Source of the DNA: Apteryx mantelli
Taxonomy: Eukaryota > Chordata > Aves > Apterygiformes > Apterygidae
Assembly: GCF_036417845.1 (NCBI RefSeq)
Contig: NC_089982.1
Coordinates: 66,911,684 to 66,975,683 of the forward strand
DNA: 64,000 bases
Reading direction: 5' to 3'
Part shown: in pieces, positions 46,421 through 58,760 of the stretch
Layout of the letters: each line of letters begins with the position of its first letter
Numbering within the stretch: the stretch's first letter is position 1
The notes under the pieces: generated by a model
Databases searched by the model: none
Seen by the model: the letters and a program-made list of their open reading frames with translations, nothing else
Told to the model about the DNA's origin: nothing
Made by a program: the position numbers and the translations under genes

Positions 46421-49400
46421 TCAGAGAGAAGTAAAAACAGTTGAAGACTGAAGTCAGGAGTCCTGTACGTACTCACTGTTGTACAGAACAACATGGAGAG
46501 AGAAAACCAAAACAAAGCCACGTAGTTGGCTCATTTTCTCCTTTCTTTTCTACTTCAGTAGGTCAGCTAAGAGAGCAGACCGCAGTGTAAAAACCAGGGC
46601 ATCACTGAGAGTTCAAATCAAAGCAGTAGGGCTAAATTTCTAATTCTGTTACCGCTGTCTGCCTGGATGTGTCGGGAGACATCGATGAGGGGCATCCAAA
46701 AGCTCGCTGGATGTGTCCACGTTAGGGTTTTTTGCTTGGATCAGGCATGCGCTTTTGAAGCTGTCCCTTGGCCATGCTTGTTCAGCATGCAGATCAGTCG
46801 CAGGACGCAAGAACTGAATTTTGGTGCAGTGCAACGAAACTGGAAGAAGCCCCCCAAATGCGCTCAAACTGCCAATGATCCTTGAGTTCCTGGGCCCAGC
46901 TCTAGCTAGGCCAGAGCAAAATCCACTGAACTGCACATGGGGTGAACACAGGGTCCTCAGCATCAACAGCTTCACTCTACATATCTGCTCTTCTGGGGCC
47001 AAGTAACTTGTTAAGGCAGACACAGCAAAAAAGAGGTTAACATTGCCTGAGAAAGCGCTGATGTCTATGGATTTTCTGGAGATTCTTGGTACTTTTTGAA
47101 AGGTCTGAGAAATGCGCCGTAGAAACTGAGACAGAATAATACAAATGGTAGTGTTAATTTCAAAACGAATTCCAGTCAGGAAATGAGAAGAAGGTAAATT
47201 CAGTGTTGCCCCAATTGGAAATGGATAAACTCAGTTTACCTGCATTTACCTTTGAGCACCCTGCTGTCATCATCTTAAATGAGGAGTTTTTCTTTTTAAC
47301 CAAAAGCAGGCTCCTGTCCTAATTACAGGAGTTTTGAAGCTCTTAATAAAGCATTCTTAAATAATTTTCAATTATCATTCAGATTTAAAATAAACCGTTT
47401 CCTTCTGCTTTACTAAGTTGGCAGTTATTTTCAGTCTTGGGAAATTACTCCTGTAAAGTAGGTTACTGGTTAGGTCAAAGAAATTGTTTCCACAAAGTAT
47501 ATTTAATTCAAGCATGACCTGTGGCATCTACCCAATCCTCACTTTTAACATCAGTGATCAATTAATTTTTCTTGGTAGGCATGATGGCTAGTGTAGAATG
47601 AAACTGATCCGACTGTGATTTTTTATTAGAGAACTACTGTTTTGAAAGAATCCACAGAGAGCTTTAGCAGTGGCAGAGTTAAAGCACCATCATGTGTATC
47701 TCATGAAAAATCCTCCATTCTATAGTAATTTAAGAATGGGATGGCATTTACTTTATTATTTCGTCAGATTGGCTTATGTATAGTAGATCAAAATTAGTAC
47801 CATATTTTCAAATTTACTATTTCAGGAGTTTTCTATCTGAACTATAAGTTAATTTAAAGTAAAGATATCTTGCTTTATCTTTAAAATCTTAACTGTACTG
47901 CTTATGTCGTAGGAGGAGGTGGTAGCAAGGGTTGTAGAAGAACTCTCAGCATGACAAAAAGATCTATGGAGATACCTCTCAAAATGTGTGTGCTAAAACC
48001 TATTTGCTACTTCAAGGGGGGTTGTTTTCTCTTTTGGTTGAGTCTCATTGGCTGGCTATGGCTACGTTAATGAGTAATTCAGCATAACAGGAATAGATCA
48101 ACGTACTGAAGCAGTCGGTGCTGAGGATCAGCATGTTTGTTATATGCAGTTCAAGGATATGAACGTCAGACTACATTTAACTCGATCTCTTGGATTGACT
48201 GTTCTCACCATGCAAGTGGTTTAGAGCTGTCCAAAAGATCACTTTTTGGTTAGGGCTCTTACATCCCCGTTGGAGGTTGCAGTGCATTTCACATGCACTG
48301 GACAGAGCTTCCCATTTAGTTTTCTTTGAAGGGAATCTAAGTTTTTGTGCACCAAAACTGCTCTGTGAGCCAAACAAATGTGCAGCAAACAGGGATGATA
48401 AGGGGATAGGTTTTGTTTTGAAACAGCACCACTGCTCTAAACCAAAATTCTAATGTAGATGCAACCATATATATCTCTGTGGCTTTGGAAAGGTATTCCG
48501 TTTTTTTCTGTTGTATGCAAACCCAGCAATTTTGCATGATAATGCTCTTATATTGGCTTGTATTTTTTTCCAGCCAGCAAACTCTGATAAGTTCTTCATG
48601 TGTAATGATGCAAAGATGTAAGCAAGCTGCACTGAATCATTATACAGGTACAGAAATCTGTACATATGTGCTTTATATGCAACTCAGAAGAGCAGATTTT
48701 ATCTTATCAAGCAGTAACAACTGTGGTCCTCACATAAGCAGTATGAAAAGCTCTTTTCCAAGCTGCATGATGAAATAACTGCAGTGTAGGTTGAGGAAGT
48801 TTTACTCCCATCCTCCAAAAAAGAGAAAGTGATGGGTTTGCCAAATCAGGAAAAGAGAATAACTGTCTGTGATTTAAGAAGGTATTGCTCTACACAGGAT
48901 TTCATGAAGGTGCTTAAAGGCAGAAGAAAAAAAACCTGGAATTGTGAAGGCTTCATTTAAAGCAATGTGTTTGAAAATACATTCAGTTAAATTTTGCATA
49001 TTAAGAAAAGTCAATAACACACACTTCCCCTCTGCCTTCTCGGTTGGGAAGCAGAACAATACTGATTGCTTCCCCCAGCTGACAAACAAACTTTCCCTGT
49101 TACTGTGCTTTGGGCAGTCTTAATGAAAAAGGACGCAGATCTAGGAACTTGGGATTTCTCAGCAGTTGATATTTAAAACTTCAGCTGCATGAAAAGTTTT
49201 TTTTGCTGCTAGGATCAACCTTTCTGTTTCATATCCTAGCTTGTATCATAAACTTCTGGTTTTATTATGTTTTAAGTAACATGTACAGCACATAAGTATA
49301 TTTCAGTGTCTGAACAGAAGAGACCCTTGTCCTTCCAACTTGCTTATTTTGATATTTAATCTTGAAAAGCAGGCTGATACATTCTAAAGCTCCACAAAAA

Positions 49401-49596
49401 GTAAAGTGTGTCTTCTCTTTCTAAATTTGTCAAGGCAAAAGTTCACCAAAAGCATCAGTCAAAACCTGAAATGAACCAGATATGAAGTCTGAAAAAAGTA
49501 GTTAACTTTCATTTGTTCTTACTTCTCTCTACCAAAGGCAAATTCAAGTAACATTAGAAATGCAGATACAATATACTAAATCAATGTATTGATCAT
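46421..49596. other. Upstream of RBPJ, no gene recognised
   Basis: There is a CG-containing patch at about 46660-46990 with open frames on both strands but no domain I recognise. Then comes AT-rich sequence at 47.3-47.9 kb with many homeodomain-type cores (TAATTA, TCAATTA) and a 7-bp hairpin CTCCTGT/ACAGGAG at 47311-47331. Confidence 0.45.
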
Positions 49597-49775
49597 GAGA
49601 TCAGAAGTCGGGAACTCCCAAATGCTAATTCTGACTTTGTCAATGATTGTCAGCCTTTGACAAGTCATGTTACTATTCTAAGTTTCCCCTCTGGGAAATT
49701 AAGGAATATTAGTGCTTCATTTCTTCATGCTCCTCATAGAGCAGAAATAACACTTAAACACTTAATAATTTACCT
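49597..49775 (+). mobile_element. MIR/CORE-SINE-like element
   Basis: The order ATCAGAAGTCGGGAACTCCC, TGCTAATTCTGACTTTGTCA, CTTTGACAAGTCATGTTACT, CTAAGTTTCCCCTCTGGGAAATTAAGG, then TTCTTCATGCTCCTCATAGAG and CACTTAAACACTTAATAATT follows MIR from its mid region to the 3' part. This is the best-preserved MIR-like copy in the window. The subfamily is undetermined. Confidence 0.6.
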
Positions 49776-52700
49776 TTTTGTTTTCTAGTTTATTTATTTG
49801 AACAAATCATTACTTTGCTCTTAAAACTTTTGTCTAAATTTCATTTAGTTACTGGATCACTTTTTGCCCTGAATGCCTTAATTTTCATTAGTCACATTCG
49901 TTTGTGTAATTTCAGTTCCCTGGTTAGATTGCTGTAACTCAGGCGAGTCTCTAGTGCAGCTGCTTATACAAGTACAAAATCTAGTTTCAGTTAATTCTTG
50001 TGTATACAACTTTTACATTTGCTCTCTACAAATGATCAGGCACATTTTGAGTGAATACATGTTTCCAGAAAGCCGAGAGAAAGCAATGTAAAATGAATAG
50101 CGAAAATGCATTTATTTGTTAAAAAAGAGAATTCCCTAAGGAGTGTGCTGTATTGGCTCAGCACTAATAGTCTTGAATTTCTTCCACTAAGATCTGATCC
50201 ATTAAGGTACTTAGTCATTTAAAATAGCTATTAGGTCCTAAAGTTCAAAGTATGGATTGTTAGAACTTCAGCTCAGCTTCTATTTAAGCTTAATAGAGGG
50301 CACCCACATTTATGCTACTGAATATATCCACAGGCTGCCTTCCAGGTTGCTTTGCCAGCTGCAAAAAGGAATGCAAGCCCCTAACATCATAGGCGCTGCA
50401 GGCAATTAAGGAAAACCCACTCAGCTATTGTGGAGGTGCCTAAACTCACTAAGAACGTCCTTTTTTGACCTGAAAGGAGCCTTTTGGCATCTGCAGTTTT
50501 GCCTCTGTACGTGTTCAGATCTGTCTCTGCCAACTTGCAGCTTACTCCTGTCTTGGCCTCACTGATACACTGAACTTCAGTGCAGCGTCACCTGGGATCT
50601 CAGGAGGGCTCAGCACAGTATGAGTGACAGGAGCAGGAATGGGTCTTCTTTTTAGAAGGCAGAAGTAGGAATAGGTGCCATTCACTTTTGTGCAATATCC
50701 AGTTTGGTCCAGATTCCTGCCAATAATATTCTGAGGAAAGTGTCGCAAACTGTAATTTTCCTATCCCTAGATTAGAGGCTGAATTCGCCCAGAGAGCTGG
50801 GAGATGCTATCTGCTAAGGTGCTAAGATGCTGTCAGTCAACTGTGGCTCCAAACTCCTGGCAGGCTGTCCACACACTAATCAGAACCTGCTTCTAGAACA
50901 TCTTTCACACTTACAAAGTGCCATCCCTAGGTTAGGAAACTCGCACAGACACCCATGTGCAGCTCCTTTCGGAGTGTGAGAGGACTCAGACCTACATTTT
51001 CCACCTCCTGGGCTTCCTCTGCCTCACTACACTTTATGCCCCTTTCTGTTTCTGGTTTTAAAACAAAAAAAAGTCTATTTGTTTCCCAGTCAGAGAACTT
51101 TTTGTAAAATTTGCCACCTCATTTTTGCAAAACTAGAACTTTCCTCATATTCAGACACTACAAATAGCCTCAAATTTAGTTTTTAACCTGGACTGCAGGT
51201 AGTCCATAGGGGTGTTCAGATATAAGAACTCAGTTCAGTCTGATAAAAGACTAGGAGCTGCTTTCGAAACCGACATCCAGATTTGAACATCTCCTAGGTG
51301 TTTCTGATTTTCTTCTCACACTCCAGCACAAAAATGTAAAGTATCTTCCCTTTCGTCTCTGGATTATAATAGTGAGTTTAGAGTTGCAGGAGTTACAGGA
51401 GTTACAACAGCTGCATGTCTCAAACAGATTTCAGTCTTTTTAAATTTGATCTCAGAAGAGAGCTTACAGAACTCCTGAGCAATTGTTAGTGGGTGATCTG
51501 ATAAGCCACTGGGATTGATACTTCTTATCCACAACCATTGCATGCCCTATTATGAGTGAGTACACAGAGACAGATGGGGCTGGCTTTTACTTTAGCATAG
51601 TCCATACAGATTAATTAAAAAACAGGCCCAGTACAGTTGTTGCCAAAAGAAAAAGTCCAAAGCTTGAAAAAAAAAAAAGATTACATCATTTCCTTGTATC
51701 TTCCCTAAGGAAAAGGGATTGGAGAGTATGAGTCAGTCTGAAGAAATGAAATAAAAACAGCCCAGCTTTTAGTGACTGTTCTTACCTTACAGAGCAGAGC
51801 AAGCCATTGAGAATGAACAACAGGAGTCTTACAGCACGCTAGCTTTTAAAACAGGAGTGAAGGTGTGCATGTGGGTAGCTTGGTTTTACAGTTTGCTACA
51901 AGTGAACAGGAAAACTGAACTTGAATATGGGGCAGCCTGGCCTTGTGGACATAACATTTCTGTGGGAATCTGCTGCCTACTCTCAATTACAGTATAGGTG
52001 TGCCCACAACTACTGCGGGAAATATTTTCAAAGCTACTTAGAGAGAACGCATCTTCCGTATCCTTTTGCGTACTTGTAATGTCTCAAGCCTCTTCTTTAT
52101 ACCCCTGCTTTTCGATCTACAGTGCAGATGTGTTGGGAGGATGAAGCAGTGGATGACATATACACTACTTTTTTGGGACAGGGACGGTACATTTTGACCA
52201 TGTCTTGTGACTTGTGTATCACTTTGCCATTTACTTACCCTGCTCTCCATCTGACATCACAGAGTCAAATGTGATGGCAAATGACATTTGATAATACAAG
52301 ACATTTTTCTTCCTAATAATTCAGTGAGTGAGAATTATCTGGATAGCAGTGAACTTCCTACCATGTCAAAATGGTATTTTTCACTTCTGTTTAAATGTTG
52401 TCCAAGGCAATGAGGGATCAGGCCTTTGAGCCAGGGGTTCATTTGACAGTCTCATTTGCATTTCCTTTAGTATCAAGGCAATTTGTCAGGTCAGTGTGGC
52501 TAAGAAAATAGTTACATGTGTGACTAGAGAATGTTGCTTGTTGTACTCTCAGAAAAAATACATAGGTTTGTCTGTGGCTAACAGCTTCATTAGGCCCTTT
52601 TCTTCACATGGAAACTTATCTTTTGGAGTTAGAAAACTATGTGTCTTCCTCCAGCTTTATGGGTTAGGATAGGGAAGTGGTAGTTGTGAGGCCGATTTTA

Positions 52701-55700
52701 ACATCCACAGTATGTTCAGGGAAAAAAAAGTCACATTTTTCTATTAAATATCATAGTTTTTCAAAGAATTGGGCTTTTAAAATACATACTTTTGCACAAG
52801 TAAACTTTTTAATTTTCCATGTGAAAAAGCTAAATTTCTATTTTATCCCTTATAAGTTCCCAAGTTTATCTTGCTTACAGGCTGCTTGGGCAGTGTTTGC
52901 CTATCACCATGCTGTGATACACGTTCCGCTGCTGGCAGAGGTACACTGTCTGGGAGCCTTTGCAGCACAAGAGTTAAGACATTAATGTTTCAGTGTTGCT
53001 TTATGCAGGGTACCACTTTCAGTCACAGAAAGAGCAAACTAAGAGATTACTGTGAAATGGACATAATTTGATGTCATTTACACTGGCGGAAAAACAAGAA
53101 AGGCAGCACAAAGTATGTTTTTTAACATTCTCCATTACCAGTGAGGTCTTTTTCAATCAAACCTAGTAATTTCCAATACTGTGCTGGAACTTCATAGATC
53201 AGAGTTTATAGGATAGAAGGCTTAATTAGCATCTTGCATCTTTAAGTTTTGATGTCCTCTGGTTCCTGAAATATCATTTCAGAAGGAAAGGATTTGGGAT
53301 TGTTTTTCCCAGATTTTTACCATTTTTTCTTTCTTTTCTCTTTTTCACCAATAATTTCTACAGTCTCTACCCTCTTTTTACACCATAATGTCCTTTTCTA
53401 CTCCGCATAGATACTCTGATAAGCACAAAAACATATAAAGGACTTCAGCCAAGTCAAGAGTGTATGTGAAACTGGGGATTTAAGATGAGAAGGTGGGAAG
53501 GAACTACCTGGTAGTGTATGTGTAATTTCTTTTAACAGTTTAGAACCAAAGACACCTGAGCTTCATGTGATTGTATCACAATCTCAGTTTTCATTTAAAA
53601 ATAAGTCCCTATGAAGAAATATTTACACTCATACAGATGCCTGAGTCTGAAACAATAGCTGCAAGTAATGCTGATCTGCATCCTGAAGTCAATAAAAAGT
53701 GTTCAATAGCTTCAAGGCACACTGACACCTTTATCAAATGTCTCCATGTGCCAGGAGGAGAACTATCTGAAGACCTGTCAAATCCACCAACAGCTTGGCT
53801 TTTGGAGTAATTGCTAAGGCCTCTTTGCCTCCATGAGCCTATGACTGGCAAATGGGAATGAATCATAGGACGGGAGAGAGAAGCCAGAATCATGCAGTCT
53901 TCATGTCACACTGTGCCTTGGGCAGAGGCTTACAATAATCTGACCCTGTCCTCGGCACCTGTTTCCACGAATTGCAAATAGTTCCATTACCATCATGCTG
54001 TTTTACCCTCATACGAATGCAAATTTGCCCTGTGACAGAACAAGTCATGCCTCTGATGGAATGGATTTCGCCATCCCAGGTGGTGTGTGTGCTTTACGCT
54101 CCTGGTCCTGCGTAAGCCTAAGAAAAACCTTCTGATGTGTACTACGGATTGTTTACCTATGTTATCAGAGAAGAAAAAAAAAAAAGGAAAGGAAAGCTGG
54201 CAGCTAACGCTGCCAAGAGACCTGGCAGTGGCTAGAATCACATTCAGATCATTTCCAGTCAATAGGCTTTGTTTTCATTTTAAAAAGCCCCTTCCTAGAA
54301 AGTTGCTGCACCGTCATTTTTTTCTCCATTATAGTCAGTTCAGACGAATGCTTGCAAAGTCTCCTGTCCTTAGAACCAAAGCAGGCAATACTGTGAGAGA
54401 CTTCCAGACACAAAATGCAAGGTGTGGCTTGTCAATAGGTGTGGTAAGATACTGTGGTTTATACAAGTTCAAAATAAGCAGTGCTGCTTGGAGCTGTGAT
54501 CACAGTTCTGTGTGATAAAGGCCCTTTAATGATATTGAAATCTGGGCCTTGTGATGCAAATAGAAATCAATGCCAAAATAAGAAGGAACAATCTATGAAA
54601 GATGTGGTAAACGTTGGGACCTAGGCATGTTTCTCCTCTTCAGGTCAGGCTCTGCAGTGGGGCTAAAAACCACCAGTGCTGGAGCACTGGGGCTCCAGCT
54701 GCCTGCCTCTGAGAATGGTCTAGAACAGAGGGAAGGTTTCACTGGCCTCATGGCTCTTCTCAGACCAAAATAGTAGAGGGAACAGATACCAGTGCAAGTT
54801 TAATTACAGTCTAGCCCAAATTCTGCCAGACAACAGAGATGCATTCTAATTAAACCTGTGTTGTATCAACTCATCGGTGCCAATTCACACATAGAGACAA
54901 TACAGAAAGCTTTATTAAGGTGACATTAAATTTGCAAACTCTCATCAGCATCTCAGGTACTACAATGCCAGCTAATCCAGGCTCAAGCATCAATAAAGTC
55001 ATTGGCTTTCAGTATAAAACTGTTTCCATAGGGTTAAACATTTTGGGACTCAAGACTGCAATTTTTGAAAGTGCTGACTCATTTTCCAGTAACAGCCATA
55101 ACACTAACTCTGTCCAAAAAAGATACAACATTAGCAAAAATCTGATTTAAACTTTAGTGTCAGCCTAAGTATTAGACATCTGTTTTGGCATTATCCAGAG
55201 AGAAAAAAAAGGGAAAGAAGCTCAGGTGCAAGCAATCACAATGATAAATGGCTCAAACATGAATGCTGCGTGAGAAGATGCAGTGCTACTGGCATCACCA
55301 TTCCTTTCGACAACTTAGTCATCCTGAGTACACGGATGGCAGTTGTAATGCTGCAGTAGAAGTAGGGCAGTGATAAATTCACTTCATGTTCTGTTACAGT
55401 GTCAGATTCCAGATGCAAAACCAAAACACAAGGATTATCTTCTGTCATTGTAGGCATGTAAAAAAGTGACTATTTCCCTTTCAACTATAAGGAAGCTAAT
55501 GACAGAAGCGTTGCAGGGTTTCTGTTCAATTCTACTTACTCTTATCAAGTACAGATTTTTTACTGAAATAAAGATAAAAAAATAAAGTTCCCTTTGAAAA
55601 AGAACTGCTTATTTTAAGATAATTTTCTAATCTCAAAGGAAGAAAAACAAACGTAAGAAAGACAGTCTTCAGAAACTGTGGACATACAGGAGGATATCAT

Positions 55701-58239
55701 GCTATCTGCTTTTAACATCTAAAGGAGATACACTTAGGCAACTAATGTTAGGATCCTAGCTTTACTGTGTCACCTCTAAATAAGGGAAGGCCACAGAGCT
55801 GATGCAGAGCATCTGTTAGATACCTGAAGCTGCCTACAGAGTACATTGTATGCTATTTCCCTCTGCCCTCCAAGGGAACTAGAGATATGGTCATGTCAGA
55901 GAGACGGGCTGTTAGATCATAAATACACCACTATAAGACATAAAAAGTGATGATATAGGAAATGATATAGGAAAAACAAAGTAATGCTTGTAGGCTGAGA
56001 TGCCAGAGAGATCACCAAAACCATAGGTGAAAAGGGAACCAAAAAGAGTGACGTTAATCAGTCAGAACTTGGTGGGGAACTGCCAGCTTCTGTTTTATTT
56101 TTCTTGCCAGAGGGACAAAGGTATTTTGTCGTAAAGATTGACAATGGAAGAACACAGGCATGTCGAAATTTTGTTTCTGGAGGTGTATCATGCCAACAGA
56201 AGTGGAAAATAAAATAACATTGAAATAAGTGGGCATAGGTACCCAAATCTTAGTCCAGAAGACCTAATGCAGATCTGAGCTACTTCAGATGGCAACAGTC
56301 ACTTGTACTAGACTCCCAAACATACCCCCATCTTACACATTTGGGGGGAGGGGGGAGCATTGGATGAGCTAATTTTGGCTGAGGATATCTGGTTTCCTGT
56401 TGCAAGCCAGCTAGGAATATTTTTGAGTTTAGCTCTTCTGTGAGAACTGACTTGTTTCTATGAAAAGACTAAACCAGGATCAGTGCTGTTAATCGTTCTA
56501 CAGAGAAGCAATCACCCATCTTCATTTCACACTTGTGACTCCTGCAGATATTAGACAGAATCTGGCTCATAACCAGCAGTGCCATGGCAGTGGCAGCAAA
56601 AACTTGTTTCCATTAGTTTCTTTAATTCACTATTTCTCTAACAGACCTGAAGAGAGTTGAATCAAAAATAATTGCCTGTTTAAAAAGTAATATTGATTTG
56701 TTCATTAAACCCTGTTGGGGCACTGGGTGCAGGCACTTGAATGATCTGGAAAATATGAAAAGAACTTGGCTGGGGAACAAAAACAGCTGATATGTGATAA
56801 TGGCAAAAACAGAAGTAGGAGCTATATAATACAGGCAAATTCCTATTGAATGCTGCTTTCTCTTGCTTTAAAGAAATACAGAGAAGCACTCAAAATATAA
56901 AGATAACTAGACAATGTTCCTCACAGCAGAGCTCAAGGAAAGAAGGAAATGCTTCAAGAGTTAGGGCCTGGCTATATGGAATATTGCTGGGTTGGAAGCT
57001 GTCAGCAAGAGTTCATCGTGATAGTCCCCCAAACCATTTTATCACAAAAATGTACAGTAATCAGTAAAAAAGAGTCACAGTGTATTTCCCACCACTTCAT
57101 GCTTTTTAAGCATTTGGGGGGGGGGGGGGGAGAACGACACATGGACTACAATACAGGGTTTCACACCAATAAAGAATACTGCATATAAATAGTGAGCTTA
57201 GCCCATGTCTGAAAAAATGTATCTTGTGGAAAGGCAAAAAAAGGAACTATGATTGCATGCGAACTTGCATGCAAGCTGTTCCTCTTGCCTACTAATTATT
57301 TGTTCTGCTGAGCATTAAGCAGAACGTTTCTTGCATATTTGTTCATGTACAGGATCAAAGGAGTACAGATGAGCCAATAAACTAATGGATGTTATATTCT
57401 GAAATTTCTTTGCATCTGCCTCCACTGTTACTCAACCAGCCGGGGAGAGACTCTAGAAGCATCAGTCCTGCTTCATAGGTTGATCAGTAGATTGGGCGAA
57501 GGGAAAATTTCTCCTGGTTACAGAAGTATGAAATTAGAAGCAACAGAGTATTTTACCTTCAGAGAATCTGATACCAGTTACTTTCAGAAATAAGAGTATT
57601 GTCTTAGTCTTCAACCAAGATCAACAAGAGTGCAGTTTGGGCATCTATTTTCTATTTATACCAGTTTATGGATCTGGGTCTTAATTTCAGTGTTTTTGAT
57701 ACACAGCTTTTGTAGTCTCAGTACAGCTGCATCATCTTAAGAAATAAGATGTGTTGTGCGCCAACATACTTTGCAGTATAGATTCAGGAATTCAGTCATT
57801 TTTCAGGTATTACTCAGTTCCTTGGTCAAATTACAGACCTGCTTTAATTGGGCTCTTTGAACACTAAAGTTGAAAAAAAATAATTTTAGTAGTAGTAGTA
57901 AAGTCAGTGGCAAAATCACCCAGTGAGGTTTCTGATTCAGGCAAGTTGTTACATCATATTAAGAGTCTTGAGTCCTCCTACTAGTAATGTGCTATGACCC
58001 AGTTATGATAGAAAAAGTCTCAATCTTGGCCAGAAAGAGATAACTAAGATAAGCAGGAGAAGTCTTTCTCTTATTTTGTAGGGTTAAAAGCGACAGGACT
58101 GATGGTAAGACACTTGCAGTTTAGGACCTTGGACTTTGCTTCTCTCTGTGGTGTTTTAGAGACACATTTACTAATTCTAGGGAATTATGATACAGTCGTC
58201 ATTCAGTCTGAGGCACTTGCGTTTTCCTCTTACACATCA
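49776..58239. other. Upstream of RBPJ, no gene recognised
   Basis: Mostly unique sequence. Patches near 50.35-50.5 kb (GGAGGTGCCTAAACTCACTAAG) and 50.8-50.95 kb look like very old interspersed-repeat debris. Small tandem duplications occur at about 51390-51413 (GGAGTTACA units) and 55949-55974 (ATGATATAGGAA twice). A G15 tract sits at 57116-57130. No exon was recognised. Confidence 0.5.
57116..57130 (+). repeat. G15 homopolymer
   Basis: Fifteen consecutive G following AGCATTT. Confidence 0.95.
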
Positions 58240-58760
58240 CACCCAGAGTGGAGGCACAGGTTCAGAGGTCAGCTGGTCAGTGCCCCCCAAAATGTTATAC
58301 AATTTTCTGCGAAGTCATCAAAGCTGAAGCGCTCCCTTCTGCTTCTGATGTGCTGCCGTCACGTTGCCGTGAGGCTTCTGTCCCGGCGCCCGGGGCCTCG
58401 AGGAGCCCTCCTGCGCAGGCTGGCAGTCCTGCAGCCAGGGGCATGGGGGTTTCTAGGCTCCTGCCGTGGAGCCAAGAGCAAGGAAGCGTTGGGAGCACTG
58501 GCTTTAAATTTATTTTGGCCTCCATCTCTATAGCAGTCTGTTTGCAACCCCAGCTCAAGCCAAACTTCGCCTGCCCGCCCGCCTCCCTGCCGCAGAGAAG
58601 GCTGCAGAGACTCCTCGCTAACTCAGCCTGGCCTGGGCCACGGGGCAACCGGTTTCCAGGCTCCCAGTCCAGCTGGCTTTCGAGGCTGCCCGAGGCCGCC
58701 TGGCCTCTAGAAGCCGTGGCAGGTGCTGACATGATTCCCGGTGATTTCACTACTGCTTAC
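58240..58760. other. GC-rich patch of unknown role
   Basis: About 0.5 kb with clearly raised G+C and scattered CpG (for example CCCGGCGCCCGGGGCC near 58382), isolated in AT-rich DNA about 26 kb upstream of RBPJ. Open frames span it on both strands (about 172 codons plus, 151 minus) without recognisable domains or repeats, as expected from composition alone. It is less CpG-dense than the RBPJ island. It might be a distal promoter, an exon of a noncoding RNA or an old GC-rich insertion. Confidence 0.4.

Noticed and set aside
46649..47023. 124-codon minus-strand frame near 46.8 kb
   Set aside because: Opposing plus-strand frames cover the same bases and no domain or splice context was recognised.
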